A stretch of DNA of 12,621 bases, taken from positions 1-12,621 of the forward strand of contig CAMFLN010000020.1 in NCBI GenBank assembly GCA_945957305.1, written 5' to 3'. The translations under genes and the position numbers were made by a program. Below the pieces are notes generated by a model. It saw nothing but the letters and a program-made list of their open reading frames with translations. It had not been told where the DNA came from and did no database searches. The DNA comes from an uncultured Planctomycetaceae bacterium. Lineage in GTDB: Bacteria; Planctomycetota; Planctomycetia; Pirellulales; JACPPG01. Below are positions 5,994 through 12,621 of the stretch, one piece after another. Numbering within the stretch: the first letter of the stretch is position 1; each line of letters begins with the position of its first letter.

Positions 5994-8900
5994 TCACTCG
6001 TGGCCGAAGCTGCCCCCGCCGTCGGGCGGCTCGCGGTGCCCGTAATAGCTGTAGAGCACCGGCATCAAGTAACGCGTGAGCATGAGCGTTGCTAGCATGC
6101 TGCCGACGACGACGATCGCCAGCGGCTTTTGCGACTGGGCGCCGATCCGGGTCGAAATCGCGGCCGGCAGCAGCCCAAAAATCGCCGTCAGTGCCGTCAT
6201 CATCACAGGTCGCACGCGCCGCTCGGCGCCTTGCATAATCGCTGCCCGCAGCGGGATACCGGCCCCGCGCAATTGGTTGAAGCTGGAGACCAACAACAAG
6301 CCGTCCATGATGGCCACGCCGAAAATCGACGTGAATCCCACGGCGGCAGCGATGCTGAAATTGGTCCCAGTGAGAAACAGCGCCCAGATTCCTCCTAACG
6401 ACAATGCCAGCACATTGGCCAGCACGACCAAGGCATCCAGCAACGAGCGGAACGCCAGGTACAGCAACATGAACACCAATCCCAACGAAAGGGGGACGAT
6501 GATCATCAGCCGATGTTCGCCTTCCTGCATCTGCTGAAATTCGCCACTCCATTCGGCACGATAGCCTTTGGGGATCAACGGGTTGACGTGTGACTGGGCA
6601 TCCGCCACCGCGCTGGCCAGATCACGTCCGCGAACGCCAAATTTCACCGCGATCAACCGGCTGCCCTCTTCGCGGGCAATCGTCGAAGCTCCCGGTCTGA
6701 CAAACTGCCCCTGCGGATCCAGACGATCGTCATCCGTTTCTCCCAAGGGAGTGATCAAGTCGCCCAAGCGTTCGCGCGGTGTCGTGGCCGCTTCGAGCGA
6801 CGAAGAGCCGCGGATGCTTCCTGTGGGCGAGGGCAACGAGCTGCTTGAGCCTTTCGAGGCGATGCCGACCGAGGCCCCCGAAACAGGCGTCGCTTGCGTC
6901 GCCGACTGCGTGCTTCCTGTGACTTGATGGCTGGTGACGTCGACCGGAATGTCGAGAATATCGCTTTCATCTTCGCGCAAGCGCAGCGGCCAGCGAATCG
7001 TGATGTCGAACGATTTCTCCCCTTCGATCATTTGCGAAACGGTTTTGCCGCCGATGGCCGTCTGAATCACGTTGTGTACGTCGGCTACGCTGATATTCCA
7101 CAACGCGCACTTTTGCCGATCGATCGGCAATTCGACGTTGCACTGCCCGCGGATGCGGTACAGACCGACGTCTTTCACGCCGGGCACGTCATGCAGGGCG
7201 GCGACGACCTGATTGCCGATTTTTTCCAGCTCGTCCAGGTCCGGCCCGATGATCTTGACCGAGTTCTCTCCTTGCACCCCGGAGAGAACCTCGAGCACGT
7301 TGTCTCGAATGACCTGGGAAAAATTCCAGTTCACGCCGGGAATGTCCTGGTTCAATTCGGCGCTGATCTCGGCGACCAGCTCTGGCTTTGAGCGAGCTCG
7401 CTTTCCGCCTAACCAACTGTCGCGGTCGACGACAGCCGGCCACTCGGGCTGGGGCTTGAGCGGCACGAAAAACTCGGCGCTGTAGAAACCGGTGGGATCA
7501 ACGCCCGAATCGGGACGCCCCAACTGGCACACGACCGATTCAACCTCGGGATACTTGCGCAAAATGGCCCTGGCCAGCCGCGCCTGCTCGGCATTTTGGT
7601 CAAGCGAGATGCTGACGGGGAACATGCCGCGAATCCAAATATGTCCCTCCTCCAAAGGGGGAATGAACTCGCGCCCTAAATGCGGCAGCAACATGATGGT
7701 AATGACGATCAGCGCGCCGAAGCCGGCTACGGCCAGATGCCGGTGGTTCAACAGTCGTTCGAGTTGCTTCAAGTAGCCGCGCTTGAGGTATTGCACCAAC
7801 CAGTTGTCTTGGCCGGGCTGCAAATTACGAAACAAGAGCAAGCACAACACAGGAGCGATGGTCACCGCCAGCAACAGGGCACCCGCCAAAGCGAAGGCGT
7901 AGGTTTCGGCCATGGGTCGAAACAGCTGCCCCTCGGCCCCTTTCATCGTGAACAGGGGGAGTAGCGCGCAAACCATGATCAATGTGGAAAAGAGCAAGCT
8001 TCGCTCGACCTCGTGCGCTGCGACAACGATGCGATCCTTGAGAGGCAGATTGGCATATTTGCCGGTGCTCAACACGCGGTAGATGTTCTCGACCATGATC
8101 ACGGTCGAATCGACAATGATGCCGAAGTCCACGGCGCCGATCGATAACAGGTTGGCCGATTCGTTGCGCACATACAGCGCGCCGAAAGCAAATAATAAGG
8201 CCAACGGCAAATTCAGCGCGATAATCAGGGCACTGCGAATGTTGCTGAGAAACATCAGCAAGATCACGGTGACCAGCAGAATGCCCACGATCAAGTTTTC
8301 TTCGACCGTTTCGGTCGTGGCGTTGATCAAGTCGGCTCGATCGTAAAACGGCTCGATACGCACTCCTGGCGGCAGCCGACCGGGGGTGCTGTTCAACTCG
8401 TCGATTTTGGCTTGTACCAGTTTCAAGGCCGGCAGGGACTCGGCCCCCTTGCGCAGTAGCACCAGCCCCTGGATGATTTCGTCATCGTCATCCCACAGTC
8501 GATTCCCTTCCGCGTCGAGTAGCGCCCCCTGTTCATTCTCGCGCGGCCGGCTGAGCGCGACTTTTCCGAGCCGCGTTTGATGGCTGACCACAACTCCCTG
8601 CGTCGATTCTTCATCGCCGGGCCGCAGAGGTCCCCCTTCGACGATGTCGCCGACACGCACAGGCAGGTTATTGGTCGAGGCCAGCACGATCTGACGAATC
8701 TGCAGCAGCCGCCGCTGCTCCTCGCTGCGCAGGTAAGCCGCGGCCTCCTCGGCACTGCTCATGCCCAGGATGCGCTGCATGGGGTCACGGCCGCGGCCGA
8801 TCAAACCCAGGCCGCGGACCACGGCGGCCGTTTCCCCTTGGATCAGGTAATCACCGCTGACGTTGTCGTTGCTGTCGGCGATCGCCTTTTGCAATTGTTC

Positions 8901-9515
8901 GAGCGTGATGCCATAGCGCTTCATCCGATCAGGATCGGGCTGGACTTCGTAACGCTTGATCAATCCGCCGAAGCTCACCACATCCGCGATCCCCGGTATG
9001 CGGCGAAATTCCCGCTCCAGGGTCCAGGATTGCAGCGCTCGCAGATCGGCCAGCGAATAGACGCTGTTGCCATGAGCATCGCGCGGGCCGACGACGGCAT
9101 ATCGCAGAATTTCACCAATCGGCGAACGAGGCGAAATCTGCGGCGAGACTTCCGCTGGCAGATCGGCGATCTGCATGCGGTTGATCACCTCCTGCCGTGC
9201 GGCTTTGTAATCGGTGCCGTACTCGAACTGTGTATTGACGTACGACAGCCCGAACAGCGACTTGCTGCGGATATACTTCAAGCCCGGCATGCCTGACAAA
9301 GCGACTTCCAGCGGCGTGGTGACTTGCCGCTCGATTTCCTCGGCCGAGCGGCCTGGATATTGCGCGATGACTTCCACGATCGCCGGGGCCGGGTCAGGAT
9401 AGGCCTCGACATTGACGCGACTGAAGGCGTAACCACCTGCCGCGGCGAGCGCCAGCGTCAACAACACCACGATGAGTGGATTGTTAACCGACCAGTGAAT
9501 GAGTTTGGCGATCAT
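5994..9515 (-). CDS. czcA: CzcA-like heavy-metal efflux RND pump (HME family), enlarged
   Basis: The inner-membrane proton-driven pump of the tripartite exporter, 1173 residues. It starts MIAKLIHWSVNNPLIVVLLT, the usual first transmembrane helix, and shows the first hydrophobic block at 405-565 and the second at 1003-1155. In TM4 the segment GAVDFGIIVDS...VEN contains D463, D469 and E476, matching the proton-relay acids D402, D408 and E415 of Cupriavidus CzcA; copper/silver CusA pumps lack this Asp pair. That points to divalent cations such as Zn, Co, Cd or Ni, but which one is not determinable. FIPPLEEG (617-624) and the C-terminal GVAIMDGLLLVSSFNQLR (1066-1083) are also characteristic. It is roughly 100 residues longer than usual (about 1040-1070) because of inserts near 241-273, 310-346, 861-912 and 924-942, all in the periplasmic parts. 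It lies between the adaptor gene (73-nt gap) and the OEP gene (271-nt gap). No clear Shine-Dalgarno precedes the ATG. Confidence 0.95.
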   Translation of the reverse strand: MIAKLIHWSVNNPLIVVLLTLALAAAGGYAFSRVNVEAYPDPAPAIVEVIAQYPGRSAEEIERQVTTPLEVALSGMPGLKYIRSKSLFGLSYVNTQFEYGTDYKAARQEVINRMQIADLPAEVSPQISPRSPIGEILRYAVVGPRDAHGNSVYSLADLRALQSWTLEREFRRIPGIADVVSFGGLIKRYEVQPDPDRMKRYGITLEQLQKAIADSNDNVSGDYLIQGETAAVVRGLGLIGRGRDPMQRILGMSSAEEAAAYLRSEEQRRLLQIRQIVLASTNNLPVRVGDIVEGGPLRPGDEESTQGVVVSHQTRLGKVALSRPRENEQGALLDAEGNRLWDDDDEIIQGLVLLRKGAESLPALKLVQAKIDELNSTPGRLPPGVRIEPFYDRADLINATTETVEENLIVGILLVTVILLMFLSNIRSALIIALNLPLALLFAFGALYVRNESANLLSIGAVDFGIIVDSTVIMVENIYRVLSTGKYANLPLKDRIVVAAHEVERSLLFSTLIMVCALLPLFTMKGAEGQLFRPMAETYAFALAGALLLAVTIAPVLCLLLFRNLQPGQDNWLVQYLKRGYLKQLERLLNHRHLAVAGFGALIVITIMLLPHLGREFIPPLEEGHIWIRGMFPVSISLDQNAEQARLARAILRKYPEVESVVCQLGRPDSGVDPTGFYSAEFFVPLKPQPEWPAVVDRDSWLGGKRARSKPELVAEISAELNQDIPGVNWNFSQVIRDNVLEVLSGVQGENSVKIIGPDLDELEKIGNQVVAALHDVPGVKDVGLYRIRGQCNVELPIDRQKCALWNISVADVHNVIQTAIGGKTVSQMIEGEKSFDITIRWPLRLREDESDILDIPVDVTSHQVTGSTQSATQATPVSGASVGIASKGSSSSLPSPTGSIRGSSSLEAATTPRERLGDLITPLGETDDDRLDPQGQFVRPGASTIAREEGSRLIAVKFGVRGRDLASAVADAQSHVNPLIPKGYRAEWSGEFQQMQEGEHRLMIIVPLSLGLVFMLLYLAFRSLLDALVVLANVLALSLGGIWALFLTGTNFSIAAAVGFTSIFGVAIMDGLLLVSSFNQLRGAGIPLRAAIMQGAERRVRPVMMTALTAIFGLLPAAISTRIGAQSQKPLAIVVVGSMLATLMLTRYLMPVLYSYYGHREPPDGGGSFGHE

Positions 9516-9588
9516 GGCCAGGGCGTGCCGAAGGTTAAGAAGCGGCGTCGTTACGAAATACCGTCGTCAGGAAGCTTTGAATCGCAGG

Positions 9589-10998
9589 CTAGGGAGCATC
9601 GCCGCCAGTCGCGGGGGGCGTCCCTTCGGCCGAGGTAAGCTGCTGCTGCCGCAGTGACGCGCGCAATTGCACGGTTTCGCTAGCCGCAACGCGTTCCCCC
9701 TCGTGCAGCTCTTGAACGCCGGTTAGTTTCTCTTCTTCGGTCAGGTGACTGCGAATGTACACGACGTCCGCATAACGTCGCGCCACCGCGACGCGACGCA
9801 TTTGAAATCGGAACTCGTCCGGCGATTCTTGCACGAACACGACACTCTCGGTGCCGTCTTCGACCAGCGCGCGAGTCGGGATCTCGACGACCCCTTCCTC
9901 GGGGGCCAGCGTGACGCGGGCTTTGACAAATTGCCCTGCTCGCAATTCCCCGCGGGGATTCTCGACGTGCCCGACCAGGACCGCCATATGTTCGATCGGA
10001 TTGATGATGTCGCCGATACTTTCGATCGCCGCGGGCAGTTCACCAACCTCGGGATTCGCCGGAATGCGGATCGCCACAGGGATCGGCGTCGGCAGTCGTT
10101 CCAGAGCGGGTAAATCTTCCTCGTAGGCGTGCAGCCACAACGTCAGGACGCTCAGGTCGGCAATCTTGAACAGGTCCGCGGTATTGTCGACGATGTCGCC
10201 GATCGTCACGTTCTTTTCGACCAGAGTGCCCTCGATCGGCGCCGTGATTTCTACCCGTGCCCACTCTTCGTCATTGCGCAGGTTGATGGCTTTTTGATCA
10301 CCCGCGCTTTCGACCTGCTGCTTGACGTGCTGGATGACCTCTTCGGGCACTTGCCAAGAGCGCAGAGTGAGCTCGGCTTTTTTGACGGCGATTTCGCCGG
10401 TTGCCACCTGCCGTTCGGCTTCGCGGAGAGAAGTCTCCGATGCGGCGCCACGCACCGTGAGCTCCTTGATCCGCTGCAGGGCCTCGGTGTCGAGCCGCAG
10501 GTTGGCCATCGCATCGACCAGCTCGCTCTTCTTTTCGCCGAAGTCCTTGCTCCACATCACGGCCAACGGTTGCCCCTTGCCCACGCGATCCATGAAGCCC
10601 AAGGGACGCTTGCCCGTGGGATAGCGCGCCGAGGGCTTCGCTACTTCGCTGGCGGGCGATATCTCGACGATGCGTCCCGGAAACAGCGCGTGCACGTGCA
10701 CCAATTTGTTGATGTCGATCGCCAACTCGCCGCGCAAATCCAGTTGCCGTTCGCGCGTGGGGCGCTGAGCAATGGCAATCGCCATGTGATTTTGTTCGGC
10801 CACGCTGCGGGGCACAGCGACGGTCGAGGATTTTGCATCGGACTGTTCAGCGCTCGTGGCCGCGGCGTGCGTGGCCATCAGGGCCGCGTCATGCGCAGAC
10901 TTCAAGCGCAGCGCAAACCAAGCGCCTCCCAATACGGCCAACAAGATACTGACCGCACCGATTTCGCGGGCGCGCTTCTTGAATCGATACGAAACCAT
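9589..10998 (-). CDS. czcB: CzcB-like periplasmic adaptor (RND membrane fusion protein)
   Basis: The HlyD/CzcB-family adaptor that bridges the RND pump and the OEP duct in the periplasm, 469 residues. Residues about 13-31 form an N-terminal membrane anchor (GAVSILLAVLGGAWFAL) after a KKRAR positive patch; there is no lipobox. The first half of the lipoyl domain is at about 96-150 (LVHVHALFPGRIVEI...DRVGKGQPL), with an insert of about 15 residues inside it. An alpha-helical hairpin follows at 150-235 (KKSELVDAMANL..., QVATGEIAVKKAEL), then the second lipoyl half VEITAPIEGTLVEKNVTIGDIV (249-270), the beta-barrel (LWLHAYEEDLPALE) and a membrane-proximal domain with GQFVKARV and VEIPTRALVEDG. The C-terminal 20 residues are low complexity. 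It has no His/Met-rich metal-binding extension. First gene of the leftward operon, so its upstream region should carry the operon promoter. GAGAAG just before the ATG is very close (2 nt), so the start is likely but not certain. Confidence 0.93.
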   Translation of the reverse strand: MVSYRFKKRAREIGAVSILLAVLGGAWFALRLKSAHDAALMATHAAATSAEQSDAKSSTVAVPRSVAEQNHMAIAIAQRPTRERQLDLRGELAIDINKLVHVHALFPGRIVEISPASEVAKPSARYPTGKRPLGFMDRVGKGQPLAVMWSKDFGEKKSELVDAMANLRLDTEALQRIKELTVRGAASETSLREAERQVATGEIAVKKAELTLRSWQVPEEVIQHVKQQVESAGDQKAINLRNDEEWARVEITAPIEGTLVEKNVTIGDIVDNTADLFKIADLSVLTLWLHAYEEDLPALERLPTPIPVAIRIPANPEVGELPAAIESIGDIINPIEHMAVLVGHVENPRGELRAGQFVKARVTLAPEEGVVEIPTRALVEDGTESVVFVQESPDEFRFQMRRVAVARRYADVVYIRSHLTEEEKLTGVQELHEGERVAASETVQLRASLRQQQLTSAEGTPPATGGDAP

Positions 10999-11034
10999 GA
11001 CTTCTCAGTTTCCCTAACCGAAGTCGCCCCACAC

Positions 11035-11060
11035 TCACAATTCAGACATTCGTCACAATT
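11035..11060. repeat. Direct repeat TCACAATT x2, 18-bp period, upstream of czcB
   Basis: Two exact copies of TCACAATT at 11035-11042 and 11053-11060, separated by 10 bp. On the operon strand they read AATTGTGA. They lie 37-62 bp upstream of the czcB ATG, in the likely promoter or leader. This is a candidate binding site for a tandem-binding regulator; no specific regulator is implied. Confidence 0.45.
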
Positions 11061-11078
11061 GGCGCCCGCAAGCGGAAA

Positions 11079-11098
11079 ATGACGAGTCCCCACGTCAT
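11079..11098. promoter_or_regulatory. Inverted repeat ATGACG-N8-CGTCAT (candidate operator) upstream of czcB
   Basis: A perfect 6-bp dyad with an 8-bp spacer (11079-11084 and 11093-11098), 20 bp in all, the size typical of an operator bound by a dimeric helix-turn-helix protein. It overlaps TATGAC (11099-11094 on the minus strand), a weak -10 match (4 of 6), so a bound protein could block transcription of the pump operon. Function is inferred from position. Confidence 0.4.
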
Positions 11099-11113
11099 AT
11101 TCGAGCGGATAAG

Positions 11114-11131
11114 TTTAGGTTAATTTTAGGT
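11114..11131. promoter_or_regulatory. Direct repeat TTTAGGT x2, 11-bp period (response-regulator-like site)
   Basis: Two exact TTTAGGT copies at 11114-11120 and 11125-11131, separated by TAAT. An 11-bp period places both on the same DNA face and is the known geometry of OmpR/PhoB-family response-regulator sites; heavy-metal RND operons are commonly controlled by such two-component systems (CzcRS, CusRS). No regulator gene is in the window, so the link is inferred. Confidence 0.4.
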
Positions 11132-11134
11132 CGC

Positions 11135-11164
11135 CCGGCACGGCCGGAACACCGCAATTCCGGC
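11135..11164. other. Overlapping, mutually exclusive inverted repeats upstream of czcB
   Basis: CCGGC (11135-11139) can pair with GCCGG (11143-11147) across 3 nt, or GCCGGAA (11143-11149) can pair perfectly with TTCCGGC (11158-11164) across 8 nt. Both use the same GCCGG arm, so only one can form at a time. No T-run follows on either strand. It could be DNA-level dyads or an alternative RNA fold. Confidence 0.35.
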
Positions 11165-11591
11165 ATCTGACGAGGCCCCGACGCGGGCCAAATTCCTTCC
11201 GATGAAACGACCCCCTGCTGGCGACGGACGCACGCCTGCACTCCGTACGCGATACACCGCCACGAGGGTTGTCCCAACGGCAGATTGTCATGGCGCATGG
11301 TCACGCCCCGACGAGCACCGAGGAAGATTTCCGCCGAAAGCGGCTCGTTTTTCGGCTCGGCGATCGCCAGCGCCCTTGATGGACGCAGCCTTAAAGCCGT
11401 CATACGATACTCGCACTTCGTCAGAATAGCAGGTCGCCCCCAAGTCGCCGGCGAACACTGCTCGACACGGCGCCAGAGCGACTCTCCGCAGCACTTGTGG
11501 ATTCCTGACATTTTCGTCAGCATGATCGAAAATTTGCGCCGCAACCGTGTTTCCGATGATCCGTTGTTAACCCCCATCAGCTCCTCGCGCT

Positions 11592-12621
11592 ATGCTCCCC
11601 CAAAATATCCTCCGCCTCTTACTGACGTTTAGCGGTGTTCTTTTGTGGGCGACGCTGCTCGCCTTTGTCGCCGCGGCGCAAGAGCCACCTCAATCACCCG
11701 ACAGGCCGCGCATTTTGCTGCTCGACGATTCGCCGCTCGAATATGTTCGCAATCTCGAGCGGCGCATGCATCGACCTGAAAAGCGCGGCGCCGTCTTCGT
11801 GCCCGACGGGACGATCGGGGAAGAGTGGATTCAAATTCGCAGTGCTCCCATGTGGGTCACCGCGGAGAAGCGCTATTACATGTCCTACTTGTCACTCCGC
11901 GGGGGGCCGAGCGATTCGTTGCTGGCGTTTTCGCGCGATGGCCTACAGTGGGAGCGGCCGCACTTTGACCGCGCAACAGTCACACCTGCGAACAAACAGG
12001 TCGTGACGAATCCGCAGCCGAAATTCTTCGACCCGTCAAATGTGGTGTTCGATCCGGAAGAAAGAGACCCCGCGCGCCGTTTCAAAGCGCTCGTCGGCGC
12101 CGAGGGGCGACTGCCGGCCGTAAGTGCCGACGCGCTCGACTTTCGCTTGATCGACGAGCAGGTGATCAATTCCTCTGACGAATCGCAATTGTTTTTTGAT
12201 CGGGCCCAACGACGGTTCGTGGCCACCGTGAAAATCAGCAACTCGTTTGGGCGAGCCGTCGGGCTGGCGACGAGCGAAGACTTTGCCCACTGGTCCAGCG
12301 TGCAGCCGATTTTCGGCGCCGACGAGCAGGACCAGCGCCGGGCCCATGACGTGATTCGCGCGAGGATTGAAGACCAGGCGTACGCCCCGCTGCTGGTCGA
12401 TCCCGAGCCGACGCCATCGGTCGCGCCGCGCAGCGCCATTGCCACCTGGTCGGCGGACATCTACGACATGGCCGTGTTCCCCTACGAGGGATGGTGGCTG
12501 GGCATGCCGGCTGTCTGTTACCATACCGGCCTCGACGTCAATCGGACGAATACCGACGGGGTTCACGAAATACATTTGGCGTACAGCCGCGATTTGTCGC
12601 GCTGGGACCGCCTGGGAGATC
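11592..12621 (+). CDS. Secreted beta-propeller-like (glycosidase-like) protein, 3'-truncated by window edge
   Basis: A frame open from the ATG at 11592 to the window end (343 complete codons) with no stop; an in-frame TAA at 11568-11570 fixes this ATG as the first possible start. The Shine-Dalgarno is poor. Residues 1-29 are a signal peptide (LLLTFSGVLLWATLLAFVAAA), so the protein is exported. The motif AxSxDxxxW occurs three times, at 112-120 (AFSRDGLQW), 226-234 (ATSEDFAHW) and 330-338 (AYSRDLSRW). Such blade-end motifs are typical of five-bladed beta-propellers of the GH32/GH43/GH130-like type and of related secreted planctomycete proteins. FFDPSNVVFDP (145-155), QLFFDRAQRRFVA (199-211) and YDMAVFPYEGWWLGMP (291-306) fit further blades. 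The catalytic acids cannot be identified, so activity on glycans is not claimed. It is divergent from the metal-efflux operon. Confidence 0.75.
   Translation, partial: MLPQNILRLLLTFSGVLLWATLLAFVAAAQEPPQSPDRPRILLLDDSPLEYVRNLERRMHRPEKRGAVFVPDGTIGEEWIQIRSAPMWVTAEKRYYMSYLSLRGGPSDSLLAFSRDGLQWERPHFDRATVTPANKQVVTNPQPKFFDPSNVVFDPEERDPARRFKALVGAEGRLPAVSADALDFRLIDEQVINSSDESQLFFDRAQRRFVATVKISNSFGRAVGLATSEDFAHWSSVQPIFGADEQDQRRAHDVIRARIEDQAYAPLLVDPEPTPSVAPRSAIATWSADIYDMAVFPYEGWWLGMPAVCYHTGLDVNRTNTDGVHEIHLAYSRDLSRWDRLGD

Larger units (their letters stand above)
10999..11591. other. Intergenic region between the efflux operon and the divergent secreted-protein gene; no credible gene
   Basis: About 590 nt without a convincing coding region. 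Open frames here (for example minus-strand 11095-11577) translate to Cys-, Trp- and Arg-rich sequence with no recognisable motif and mutually overlap on both strands, so they are judged non-coding. The operon-proximal half carries the repeats and dyads listed separately. The distal part holds a 7-bp inverted repeat GCCGAAA-N10-TTTCGGC (11333-11356) and a 5-bp dyad CTGAC-N6-GTCAG (11505-11520) about 70 nt before the rightward gene. I see no clear -35/-10 pair for the rightward gene. Confidence 0.6.

Noticed and set aside
5740..6552. Minus-strand open frame of 270 codons covering the czcA 3' end and the gap to the OEP gene
   Set aside because: It overlaps conserved transmembrane segments of CzcA in another frame and is Arg/Ala-rich; it is treated as a shadow although it spans the gap.
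5994..9515. Copper/silver CusA identity for the RND pump
   Set aside because: The TM4 Asp/Asp/Glu set matches CzcA-type divalent-cation exporters, and the adaptor has no Met/His-rich metal-binding extension.
11333..11356. GCCGAAA-N10-TTTCGGC as an intrinsic terminator
   Set aside because: The T-run lies within the loop and stem rather than after it on the plus strand, and no T-run follows on the minus strand.
11095..11577. Open frame of 160 codons on the minus strand in the czcB upstream region
   Set aside because: The translation is rich in Cys, Trp and Arg with no recognisable motif, it overlaps other open frames on both strands, and it covers several repeat and dyad elements. Most likely chance openness in GC-rich DNA; conservation in a relative would overturn this.
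11285..11632. Open frame of 115 codons on the plus strand ahead of the last gene
   Set aside because: It overlaps the true signal-peptide start at 11592 in a different frame and has no family resemblance.
11885..12575. Two long minus-strand open frames (11885-12460 and 12036-12575)
   Set aside because: They lie antisense to the secreted propeller-like gene, whose translation has a signal peptide and repeated motifs; they are shadows of its codon bias.

Overview
The window is GC-rich, densely coded bacterial DNA. Three things suggest a Gram-negative member of the Planctomycetota (Pirellula-like): an enlarged HME-RND pump with several inserts, envelope proteins with long proline-rich N-terminal stretches, and a secreted beta-propeller-like protein, together with often weak Shine-Dalgarno sites. 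That placement is an inference from family resemblance, not a sequence match.

Left part (1-2544): a 5'-truncated class I O-methyltransferase of the Methyltransf_2 type (+) converges, across a likely intrinsic terminator, on a PhyH-family Fe(II)/2-oxoglutarate dioxygenase (-). The dioxygenase is divergent from a zinc-less quinone-oxidoreductase-type MDR enzyme (+). They share an intergenic region of about 115-160 bp with a good sigma70-like promoter, an inverted repeat and short direct repeats. These genes look like small-molecule or redox metabolism; no pathway can be named.

Middle part (2578-10998, all -): a four-gene envelope export operon read from right to left. It encodes a periplasmic adaptor (CzcB-like), a heavy-metal RND pump (CzcA-like, with the Asp/Asp/Glu relay typical of divalent-cation exporters), an outer-membrane lipoprotein of the TolC/OEP family, and, one base after its stop codon, a second outer-membrane beta-barrel protein of the 'MetA-pathway/transporter' type. 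The first three would form the tripartite pump across both membranes. The tight coupling suggests the barrel works with it. No regulator, sensor kinase or P-type ATPase lies in the window. The 271-nt czcA-oep gap holds two consecutive stem-loops.

Right part (10999-12621): about 590 nt without a credible gene separates the pump operon from a divergent gene. The pump-proximal side carries several spaced repeats and dyads that look like regulator sites. The last gene (11592 to the right edge, +) runs off the window. It encodes a secreted protein with three spaced AxSxDxxxW motifs, typical of five-bladed beta-propeller glycosidase-like folds. No CRISPR array, tRNA, rRNA or insertion sequence was seen.
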